This document shows positions 41,109 through 50,600 of a stretch of 64,000 bases of DNA, one piece after another. Positions within the stretch are counted from its first letter, which is position 1; each line of letters opens with the position of its first letter. The position numbers were made by a program, and so were the translations under genes. Source of the DNA: Phytophthora colocasiae (Eukaryota; Oomycota; Peronosporomycetes; Peronosporales; Peronosporaceae); assembly GCA_018806915.1 (NCBI GenBank), contig JAGKQI010000049.1:1736001-1800000 (forward strand), in the 5' to 3' direction. Under the pieces are notes generated by a model. The model had not been told where the DNA came from. It made no database searches and saw only the letters and a list, made by a program, of their open reading frames with translations.

Positions 41109-42162
41109 ACCCTGCACGAGGAGTGCTGCGGTCAGCCACAGCACTCGGAGCTTCGCGTGGCACAATACGACCACGGAGCTCCTTGATGTGATCGGGTACA
41201 CGGACGACCGTGTACCCCAGGAGGTCACTTTCAGTGAAACGTGTTGCCAACCCTTGGCAACACGGGCAGGGTGTGCCAAAGGGAACGGCACATGGGATCC
41301 CCGCTTCCATGGACTGATCATGGAGGCGTTCACACTTACCACGCGTAGTGTAAGTGTAGTAGCGATCGCGAGCCGCAGCAACGCGCTCGCGATATGCCTT
41401 CGGGCCTTTGTTGAAGTTTTCAACAAAGGCGTTCCACGACTGACAAAGTGCCTGCCACTCTGGCACTTTGCTCTTGCGCGAAGTCTTCTTCGCTGCATAG
41501 TATCGGAGCTCGTGGAAGAGTTCGATATAGTAGTCGCGTCTTTGAGTCTCGGACTCAAAGACAACCTTAGCGGCGACGTCGTCGTCGTTGATACTGTTGC
41601 ATGAGTACAACAGTATCGGGTTCGGTGGTGAACTAGCACCGAACCGGTCATGGATTTCTGCCTTAGTAGGCATCCATGGTGTGCGCACTGGCGGATCAGT
41701 GCGCGGGGCAGTGAGCGCCCTCGACATGGGGGACGCTTCATCATCACTGCGCGGACGCTTCGAGCTTGAAGCGTCCGAGGCCTCATGACGAGGTCGTCGA
41801 GATCCCACGGTTGGGTCTGACGTGTCTTCGGACGAAGACACGGGAGCGGGAGCCTTGACATCAACCTCCCCCTCCTCGACATCCTCCTCGTAGTCGAGGA
41901 TGTCTTCGTAGTCCTCTCCAAAGAGTTCTTTGAGAGGGACAGCAGGATTCTTAATCTCTGCTAGAGAAGAAGACTTCTTCTTCTTCTCATGCTTCTCCTT
42001 ATGGAGAGCATGGTACTTGATGACAGAGATCTTCTCTGTCGGACCGCTGGAAGCAGCAGTGCTAGTGAGCACTGCTGAGGTCGTTGTTCCTGCTGCAGAG
42101 GCAGCAGGTGAGGCTTGCGCGTCCGCAGTAGCGGACGGAGACGTGGGCGTTGGCGAGTCCAT
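40753..42162 (-). CDS. Antisense ORF of GyB (469 aa, intact)
   Basis: An uninterrupted frame runs from the ATG at 42162 to 40753, opposite to pol and overlapping the chromodomain at its 3' end. It has a Ser/Thr/Ala-rich N-terminus, a Lys run (KEKHEKKKKSSS), an acidic stretch (EDILDYEEDVEEGEVD), KRPRSDDEA, a helical middle region (RRDYYIELFHELRYYAAKK, then WNAFVENF), a possible zinc site CPCC and a Gln/Ala-rich end. No known family recognised. It stays open while gag and pol are broken, and its start is also open in copy 1. Confidence 0.6.
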   Translation of the reverse strand: MDSPTPTSPSATADAQASPAASAAGTTTSAVLTSTAASSGPTEKISVIKYHALHKEKHEKKKKSSSLAEIKNPAVPLKELFGEDYEDILDYEEDVEEGEVDVKAPAPVSSSEDTSDPTVGSRRPRHEASDASSSKRPRSDDEASPMSRALTAPRTDPPVRTPWMPTKAEIHDRFGASSPPNPILLYSCNSINDDDVAAKVVFESETQRRDYYIELFHELRYYAAKKTSRKSKVPEWQALCQSWNAFVENFNKGPKAYRERVAAARDRYYTYTTRGKCERLHDQSMEAGIPCAVPFGTPCPCCQGLATRFTESDLLGYTVVRVPDHIKELRGRIVPREAPSAVADRSTPRAGFTPASYGGLRTPSPFPERPPSGRSAAPMYLDGEEILSNEYENEPLEISFSYEPQSAQQSSGSLHARRATAAEGVGTLPPHGQRYDHDDRALHDRVAALEQTQSAEIAALEAGGSCPPC

Positions 42163-42250
42163 TGCGAAATGAACTCGGATTTCTCTCGGGACTTGACGGT
42201 CTTGTCAAGTTCTGTTGATTGACGTATCGAGACCGATACGTCGAATCTTA

Positions 42251-42262
42251 ACGGGGGGATGG
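42251..42262 (+). other. Polypurine tract of GyB
   Basis: ACGGGGGGATGG lies directly before the 3' LTR. The same tract is at about 235-246 in copy 1. Confidence 0.7.
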
Positions 42263-42722
42263 TGTAACGGGGTTACACGTACAAGTGGTTGTACCACTTG
42301 TAACTCTAACAGTTAGGATAACTGTTAGAGGTTGGAAATGGGCCTCAGACCTTGGTGTGCTGTACACACCAAAGGATACATGAGCGAACCACATTATTGG
42401 GTGGTTCGTGTGTATTTGTGCATATTATTGGTAGAAAGTAACGGATTTCTACCAATCACTGAGCAGAGTTTCTGCCAACCACACGTTGGCAGACCCTTTA
42501 GAAATAGATAACAAACAGTTTTAGGAGGTCCATAATTGGCTTATGCCAAATTCAATAACAGTTCTCATTTTACGGTATTTTGCAGTTTAATTTAGTTATA
42601 TTTGATTTAATTATACTTATTTAAATAAGAATACTTAAATTAAGTCTATTCTAATTGCACGCTTCCTCATATACGTAAGCGCACGTGTACGTCACCTAAT
42701 AGGTCTAGGTAGACCCATTACA
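42263..42722 (+). repeat. 3' LTR of GyB (460 bp)
   Basis: It differs from the 5' LTR at about two positions and from the copy 1 LTR (247-705) at about seven. Confidence 0.95.
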
Positions 42723-42785
42723 GTGTTGCTGTCAGTATCTCGCCATGCCTTTCTTACCCACTCACAAACTACAGCTACCGACGGC
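42723..42785 (-). pseudogene. Pogo/Tigger-like transposase fragment, right of GyB
   Basis: On the minus strand this reads VCEWVRKAWRDTDSN and continues across GyB into 34566-34500. The W-V...A-W spacing is that of the last conserved block of DDE_1 transposases. The equivalent in copy 1 (706-754 and from 1593) is split by the mariner-like element. Rightward to 42916 no clear coding remains. Confidence 0.4.
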
Positions 42786-43144
42786 ATAGCCAGCCATTCA
42801 CTAGCACTGTCTACAGGCGTGCATCTGTACTATATCAGCAACGCTCATTCAGCAAAGTGCCATCAAGAATTCCCATGACATTGGCATCTACAAGACATTC
42901 AAGGGCCTACTCTACATCTCTACTCTCTAGGCTAGTGCCGTGTCTGTGTGTCCGTTGTGTGAGTGTTCAACGTCTTAGCGCATAAACCTGCGTAGCTACC
43001 TGTCTCTCCATTTTGTACATGTAGGTATTCTATACTGTATTTTCCCATGGTGTAGCCTATCCCTATGTTCTAGACTGGTCTCAGGAATGCCAAAATTACA
43101 AATATAGCCCACTAATGATAACCCTCGCAATGGCCTCTGATTGG

Positions 43145-44034
43145 TCGATTTAAATTCTAGAATTCTTTCATTCCAAAACGCAAACGGCGTCAGCAGCGAC
43201 AGAGGACATTACGCGAACGGCGCGGCGGCTAGCGAGGACAGGAGTGATCGAGCGGCGCAGCCAGCCTAGGAATACTCGGTAAGTACCTATATAAACATAA
43301 TACAGCTATTAAATCTTTACGGTGTCGGGTGTTCCGCCTTGTGGGAGAACTGGTACCACATTGGGGCAACTGGGAGCTGGTGTGTACAAAATTAAGGGTG
43401 GGCTGGAGCCTGCGGAGGACTCTGACAGGTCCTCTGCGGGGCTTGAGGGAGGGTTGCAGTGGGTGCCACGCCACGGCCATTCTGACCGAGACCCCTCTCG
43501 AGCGCACAGACGCCGGGCAGTCCACCCCGAATCTACAATATTGCCCATTTAAGTAAGTAAGCCATCCCTGCGGGTACTTTGGTGAAAATTGAAATTTGGG
43601 TACTGTAGCTTTTGCGCCCAAATCCATGACCTTCCCATTTTTTGGGATAAAAAGGTTGCAGCTGGCCACCCTTCGCCGTTCCTGTCTCAGTTCTGCCTCT
43701 CTATTGCTCTTCGGAGCCCCGACCCTGAGACGCCCATGTTCGCCCGCCAGCGGCATGGGAAGCCTCATACCAATCCGGGGTCCTGGGGTGGATCCATGTG
43801 GCGATAAAAGCCGGCTTGGCCGGGCCGCCCACCTCAGCCTTGGGCCAGTGGTCGTGTGAGACCGGCACATGTTATGGAGACATTTCATGCTGCTTACCGT
43901 GTCAGGGGCAGAACGGCATGCGCTGCATGTTCATTTTCACCTATCAAGAATTAGTTTACAGTTAAAATACAATTATTCAGTGTTAGACCGTTGTATAACG
44001 CTGCTTCCTTTGTGCTTTTTTGCGAGGGAAGGCT
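43145..44034 (+). other. Long leader of Helitron H1, no recognised gene
   Basis: About 890 bp between the common 5' end and the Rep start codon, repeated at about 47856-48742 and 52563-53451. A GTAAGT donor-like site near 43279 and an AATACAG acceptor-like site near 43299 could mark a leader intron. Minus-strand open frames here differ in length between copies through indels, so I do not call them genes. Confidence 0.4.
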
Positions 44035-47000
44035 ATGGCTCCCGTCAGGGTCGACACGAAGCGGGATAGGTACGTAAAATTAATGTTTCGTGCTGTTGGA
44101 AGTCTTCTAACAGTCTACTGTGTAGAGACGACCGTCGAGGACAGCTGCAGCATCGTTTAGACGAAGCGGAGCGCGTGAACGCAACTCCAGCAGAGGATGA
44201 ATCACCTACTGCAAAGCGACGACGGATCAACAGAAGGAAGCAGGCACGCAACCGTTTTTCGAGGGCTTCGCGAGAATTGGAACTACTCAGTCAGCAGGTA
44301 AACAACGTTTCGGTTTCAGGCGACCCCATTGTAGCCCCTGTAGATGCACCGGTGGTTCCTCCGACAGGAACAACCATGGCCCCCACTACGAATCCATCCA
44401 GTGCTGCGGCGCTTAGGATGAGTGACGCAGAGAGAGCCAGGCTGCGGCGGGCAAACATGAGCTCTTCCCAACGCGAACGTACGCGGCAACGGAATGCCGA
44501 ACGCCAGCGGCAACGGAGAGCTCAACGAAGTGCTGAACAAGTGGTAGCAGATCGCGAAAGAAACCGACTTGAACAGCAAAATCGTCGGGGCCTTCAGGGT
44601 CAGATTGGTCTTGATATTGCCAGTGAGCGCCAAGCGCAAATACGCTCCCAACTTTCCCAAGAAGACCGAGACATCGAACGAGAACGAAACACAGAAACAA
44701 GAGCCATTCGTCGTTCCCAGCAAGACGAGAATGAACGTAAGGAGGAGCGCGAAGCAAATGCTGTGGTTCAGGCATCCCGACGTGCCCGTCAGACGGATGA
44801 GGAGCGTGCGGCAGAGCGAGAACGGGACCGAGAGCGTCACGCCATTAGAAGGGCATTACAAACGGAGGAAGAGCGCGAAGAAGAGCGCGAGCGTGTTCGA
44901 GAACGTCGACGTATCACTCGCCATCGAAAAGCACTTGTAAACCATGAAGATTTCCGCCCGTCGATGGTCACAGGTCCAGATGTTGATGAAGACACCAGAC
45001 GCCACCGGCTGCACTCCCACTACGGTGTGCGGTCACTGTAACGCGTGGAAGTGGCCTGGTGAAAGCGAGTCTGCCTGCTGTATCGAGGGGAAAGTCAGAC
45101 TACCACCTCTGGCCCCAGCTCCAGACGAACTTCTCCAGCTTTACGGAGACCCCAATTTTCGAAAGCAGATACGGGCGTACAACCAGGCGTTTGCCTTTAC
45201 GTCTATCGGTGCTTCAAACCCGACCACGGGTAGGTTTCAGAACGTCAACCAGGCCAACAGCGTCGCGGGTGAACGTGGCGTATACTCCTACCGAATTCAA
45301 GGTGCTATGGGCCACTACATGGGTTCGTTGTTGCCATACATTGATCGTCGAACTGGCCAAAGGACTCAGCCCAAGTTTGCGCAGATCTATATCGTCGATC
45401 CGGACATGGAGCGCCGAGCTGAGAGACGTATGGGGATTTTCGCAGACCTGGACCCTGTGGCTTTGTTAGACATCGAGCGGGTGATGCAAAGGTACAACCC
45501 GTTCGCTCAGCAGTTTCTCACGTTTGGCGAAAGGGTGCGTCAAAGCGATATGCAGCAGCCAATCGACTTGGTGTTCCGTCTGAGAAACAATCGCTTCCAG
45601 ACCTCGAACGGAAAAATCTGCCGACGGTTTCTGAAGTGGCCGTCACTATGATTGAAGACGGCAACCTCGCACAGCCTCGCGATCTCTTGGTATATACAAA
45701 GACAGAAATCTCATGCGTCTCTGGGAAACAAACGCCAACTACGACCCCCTTCAGTACCCGCTACTTCTTCCGTATGGAGAATTGGGGTGGACGTATACGG
45801 ATACGTACGAAGGTGATGTGGTGCGCAGGGACAAACGCGAAATGGCTCTACGTGAGCACGTCGCGTATCGACTCTTCCAAAAGGACGATGACCGATCAGC
45901 TCTACATAAAGGGGGCCGCCTTTTCCAACAGTATTGTGTGGACCAGAGAGCCAAATGCGAGCAAGAAGAACTTCGCTGGATAGCAACTCACCAGAAGGAG
46001 ATCCGTGCTTACCAGTACAATGGACTGCGAGATGCGTACCTGAGCGAAGCTATGGAAGAGGCTAGGACTATCCTGCGCGATGGCGAAGGACTCTTGGCGG
46101 AATATGATCGTGACACTGGAGAGCTGGCTCACCCCGACCGAGCCCGAAACAGGCACTTTCTCAATCAGGTTGGGAAGAAGATCATCTTACCGTCTTCTCA
46201 CTCAGGGAGCCCACGTCAGATGTATCAATCGTACCAAGACTCGATGGCAATCGTTAGGGAGTACGGCAAGCCAGATATCTTCGACACGATGACTTGCAAT
46301 CCAAAGTGGGAAGAGATCCAAGAGCAGATTCGCGATCCTAACCAGAGCGCCCAAGACCGCCCAGACATCGTCGCGAGAGTATGGCAGCAAAAGCTGGCTG
46401 CTCATTTAAAAGACTTAGACGAGGGTGTGCTTGGGCGGGTTTCCGCTCGGATTTACGTGGTAGATTTTCAAAAGCGTGGACTTCCTCATGCGCACATCAT
46501 TGTCATATTGGCGGACGAGGACAAACCACGCACGAGGCAGATTATTGACAAGATTGTATCGGCGGAAGTACCGGATCCTGACACCAACCCTGGCCTTTAT
46601 GAAACGGTCATGACGAATATGATGCACGGGCCCTGTGGCGCGGCGAATCCATCGTGTGTCTGTATGAAGGATGGCAAGTGTACAAAGGGCTACCCGAAAC
46701 CGTTCGTGGATACAACGCGGGTGAGCGAAGACGGTTTCCCGCAGTACAGACGCCGACGACGATCGGAAGGATTTTTTACATTCAATGGAAGACGGTACGA
46801 CAATGCTACGCTGAATCAGTGGGTGGTGCCATACAACCCATACTTTTCATACAAGTACAACTGCCACATCAACATTGAAATCTGCACAGCACTGTCGGTG
46901 GTGAAGTATCTCTACAAGTACGTGTACAAGGGATCCGACAGAGCTGTGATTACAGTGGAGACGGTGCAAGACGAAGGTAATATCGACAGACGGGAACCCA

Positions 47001-47611
47001 ACGAGATCATCCGATACTTAAGCGCGAGGTACATCTCTCCCATTGAGGCGTGTATGCGTCTCCTCGGGCACGTTGTGCAAGGGAAGTCCCATGCGGTTTT
47101 CCAGCTCACGGTCCACCTCGAAGGTGAGCAGATGGTGGTATTCCGCGAGACCGAAGATCCGGAACGCGTCATGGATCGTAGTGAGCGCACCAAGCTTACT
47201 GCCTTCTTCGACATATGTGCGAGTAGAGCGCCCGAAGACCAGGTAGCCAAGACAATTGTGTATCAGGATGTGCCGAAGTACTTTAGATGGGACAAACACA
47301 AGATATGGGTCCGCCGCAAAAAGTATCAAGCTGCACTAGGAGGGATGATTCACGTGTCTCCGCGAGATGAGGAGAGGTTCTACTTACGCGTCTTGCTATG
47401 CCATCGCAAAGGAGAAGAAGGAGATCACTGCATTTTTCATAACAACAAATACATGTTCACTGTGCATATGAAACACTGTGTATGTTTTTGTCCCCTCCGA
47501 GCGAAGCGAAGGCAGGGGCTACAGAGTAGTAGGGCGAGCTGGAACAGCGAGCACTACGGGTTGGGACCTAACACATACACACCGCCCGCAAAGCGGGCGG
47601 CACTCGGCTAG
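44035..47611 (+). pseudogene. Helitron H1 Rep-type protein, several frameshifts
   Basis: The start is ATG 44035. A 44-nt intron (44070-44113, GTACGT...TAACAG) joins exon 1 to the main frame. Order: nuclear-signal-like KRRRINRRKQ, a long Arg/Glu/Gln-rich coiled coil, a zinc site (CGHCNAW...CC), the Helitron_like_N region, HUH motif GLPHAHIIV (about 46480) and Y2 motif YLYKYVYKG (about 46906). Compared with H2 it has an extra base near 45011, two near 45590-45630 and a lost base near 45700. The frame ends at the TAG of the element's terminal CTAG. Confidence 0.88.
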
Positions 47612-50600
47612 TCTCTACCCTCTAGGCTAGTGCCGTGTCTGTGTGTCTGTGCGTCTGTGTGTCCGTTGTGTGTCTGTTCAACGTCATAGTGCATAAACCT
47701 GCGTAGCTACCTGTCTCTCCATTTTGTACATGTAGGCATTCTATACTGTATTTTCCCATGGTGTAGCCTATCCCTATGTTCTAGACTGGTCTCAGGAATG
47801 CCAAAATTACAAATATAGCCCACTAATGATAACCCTCTCAATGGCCTCTGATTGGTCGATTTAATTCTAGAATTCTTTCATTCCAAAACGCAAACGGCGT
47901 CAGCAGCGACAGAGGACATTACGCGAACGGCGCGGCGGCTAGCGAGGACAGGAGTGATCGAGCGGCGCAGCCAGCCTAGGAATACTCGGTAAGTACCTAT
48001 ATAAACATAATACAGCTATTAAATCTTTACGGTGTCGGGTGTTCCGCCTTGTGGGAGAACTGGTACCACATTGGGGCAACTGGGAGCTGGTGTGTACAAA
48101 ATTAAGGGTGGGCTGGAGCCTGCGGAGGACTCTGACAGGTCCTCTGCGGGGCTTGAGGGAGGGTTGCAGTGGGTGCCACGCCACGGCCATTCTGACCGAG
48201 ACCCCTCTCGAGCGCACAGACGCCGGGCAGTCCACCCCGAATCTACAATATTGCCCATTTAAGCAAGTAAGCCATCCCTGCGGGTACTTTGGTGAAAATT
48301 GAAATTTGGGTACTGTAGCTTTTGCGCCCAAGTCCATGCCCGTCCCAGTTTTGGGATAAAAGGTTGCAGCTGGCCACCCTTCGCCGTTCCTGTCTCAGTT
48401 CTGCCTCTCTATTGCTCTTCGGAGCCCCGACCCTGAGACGCCCATGTTCGCCCGCCAGCGGCATGGGAAGCCTCATACCAATCCGGGGTCCTGGGTGGAT
48501 CCATGTGGCGATAAAGCCGGCTTGGCCGGGCCGCCCACCTCAGCCTTGGGCCAGTGGTCGTGTGTGAGACCGGCACATGTTATGGAGACATTTCATGCTG
48601 CTTACCGTGTCAGGGGCAGAACGGTATGCGCTGCATGTTCATTTTCACCTATCAAGAATTAGTTTACAGTTAAAATACAATTATTCAGTGTTAGACCGTT
48701 GTATAACGCTGCTTCCTTTGTGCTTTTTTGCGAGGGAAGGCTATGGCTCCCGTCAGGGTCGACACGAAGCGGGATAGGTACGTAAAATTAATGTTTCGTG
48801 CTGTTGGAAGTCTTCTAACAGTCTACTGTGTAGAGACGACCGTCGAGGACAGCTGCAGCATCGTTTAGACGAAGCGGAGCGCGTGAACGCAACTCCAGCA
48901 GAGGATGAATCACCTACTGCAAAGCGACGACGGATCAACAGAAGGAAGCAGGCACGCAACCGTTTTTCGAGGGCTTCGCGAGAATTGGAACTACTCAGTC
49001 AGCAGGTAAACAACGTTTCGGTTTCAGGCGACCCCATTGTAGCCCCTGTAGATGCACCGGTGGTTCCTCCGACAGGAACAACCATGGCCCCCACTACGAA
49101 TCCATCCAGTGCTGCGGCGCTTAGGATGAGTGACGCAGAGAGAGCCAGGCTGCGGCGGGCAAACATGAGCTCTTCCCAACGCGAACGTACGCGGCAACGG
49201 AATGCCGAACGCCAGCGGCAACGGAGAGCTCAACGAAGTGCTGAACAAGTGGTAGCAGATCGCGAAAGAAACCGACTTGAACAGCAAAATCGTCGGGGCC
49301 TTCAGGGTCAGATTGGTCTTGATATTGCCAGTGAGCGCCAAGCGCAAATACGCTCCCAACTTTCCCAAGAAGACCGAGACATCGAACGAGAACGAAACAC
49401 AGAAACAAGAGCCATTCGTCGTTCCCAGCAAGACGAGAATGAACGTAAGGAGGAGCGCGAAGCAAATGCTGTGGTTCAGGCATCCCGACGTGCCCGTCAG
49501 ACGGATGAGGAGCGTGCGGCAGAGCGAGAACGGGACCGAGAGCGTCACGCCATTAGAAGGGCATTACAAACGGAGGAAGAGCGCGAAGAAGAGCGCGAGC
49601 GTGTTCGAGAACGTCGACGTATCACTCGCCATCGAAAAGCACTTGTAAACCATGAAGATTTCCGCCCGTCGATGGTCACAGGTCCAGATGTTGATGAAGA
49701 CACCAGACGCCACCGGCTGCCTCCCACTACGGTGTGCGGTCACTGTAACGCGTGGAAGTGGCCTGGTGAAAGCGAGTCTGCCTGCTGTATCGAGGGGAAA
49801 GTCAGACTACCACCTCTGGCCCCAGCTCCAGACGAACTTCTCCAGCTTTACGGAGACCCCAATTTTCGAAAGCAGATACGGGCGTACAACCAGGCGTTTG
49901 CCTTTACGTCTATCGGTGCTTCAAACCCGACCACGGGTAGGTTTCAGAACGTCAACCAGGACAACAGCGTCGCGGGTGAACGTGGCGTATACTCCTACCG
50001 AATTCAAGGTGCTATGGGCCACTACATGGGTTCGTTGTTGCCATACATTGATCGTCGAACTGGCCAAAGGACTCAGCCCAAGTTTGCGCAGATCTATATC
50101 GTCGATCCGGACATGGAGCGCCGAGCTGAGAGACGTATGGGGATTTTCGCAGACCTGGACCCTGTGGCTTTGTTAGACATCGAGCGGGTGATGCAAAGGT
50201 ACAACCCGTTCGCTCAGCAGTTTCTCACGTTTGGCGAAAGGGTGCGTCAAAGCGATATGCAGCAGCCAATCGACTTGGTGTTCCGTCTGAGAAACAATCC
50301 TTCCAGACCTCGAACGGAAAATCTGCCGACGGTTTCTGAAGTGGCCGTCACTATGATTGAAGACGGCAACCTCGCACAGCCTCGCGATCTCTTGGTATAT
50401 ACAAAAGACAGAAATCTCATGCGTCTCTGGGAAACAAACGCCAACTACGACCCCCTTCAGTACCCGCTACTTCTTCCGTATGGAGAATTGGGGTGGACGT
50501 ATACGGATACGTACGAAGGTGATGTGGTGCGCAGGGACAAACGCGAAATGGCTCTACGTGAGCACGTCGCGTATCGACTCTTCCAAAAGGACGATGACCG

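Larger units (their letters stand above)
34567..42722 (+). mobile_element. Ty3/Gypsy chromodomain element GyB (8.2 kb, both LTRs)
   Basis: LTRs of 460 bp (34567-35026, 42263-42722) are flanked by the 5-bp duplication gtgtt (34562-34566, 42723-42727). PBS at 35029 and PPT at 42251-42262 are in place. Gag and pol run on the plus strand in the order protease, RT, RNase H, integrase, chromodomain, broken by several stops and frameshifts. A 469-aa ORF runs antisense between the integrase end and the 3' LTR. LTRs differ at about two sites. The whole element is tiled with short hairpins (separate entry). Confidence 0.95.
34567..42722. repeat. Element-wide tiling by short hairpins
   Basis: Perfect stems with short loops recur through LTRs, gag, pol and the antisense ORF. 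Examples (arm/arm): 34608-34619/34623-34634 (12 bp), 34731-34741/34750-34760, 35069-35078/35083-35092, 35263-35273/35275-35285, 37702-37711/37716-37725, 38203-38212/38216-38225, 38528-38538/38541-38551, 38758-38767/38773-38782, 39212-39222/39224-39234, 39309-39318/39322-39331, 40461-40470/40475-40484, 41240-41250/41254-41264, 41404-41415/41419-41430 (12 bp), 41821-41830/41833-41842. Perfect 24-nt palindromes are at 36551-36574 and 40337-40360. Shorter stems fill the gaps. Confidence 0.9.
42917..47611 (+). mobile_element. Helitron H1 (4.7 kb, Rep-coding, no helicase)
   Basis: It starts TCTCTACTCTC after A and ends with an 8-bp hairpin (CCGCCCGC, AAA, GCGGGCGG) plus CACTCGGCTAG at 47611. It shares about 230 bp of 5' end and the 3' end with the small Helitrons of copy 1. 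It carries a zinc-finger/Rep nuclease gene truncated before the helicase. The next unit starts at the following base. Confidence 0.88.

Noticed and set aside
40614..41921. Second long minus-strand frame (435 codons) overlapping the GyB antisense ORF
   Set aside because: It is Arg/Ser/Leu-rich and looks like a frame-shadow of the 40753-42162 ORF and of pol. The latter has better composition and reaches the natural start near the PPT.
34567..42722. Hairpin-rich GyB as a CRISPR array, tRNA cluster or snoRNA cluster
   Set aside because: Stems have unrelated sequences, there is no constant repeat or spacer length, and they run through conserved retroelement coding domains.
43229..43888. Minus-strand 219-codon frame in the Helitron leader, also in H2 and H3
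   Set aside because: Its presence in three near-identical repeats is not independent support. The frame is broken in H2 and has no motif or Helitron role.
44316..44840. Minus-strand 174-codon frame opposite the Helitron coiled coil
   Set aside because: It is antisense to the Arg/Glu-rich repeats of Rep, whose codon pattern opens the opposite frame.
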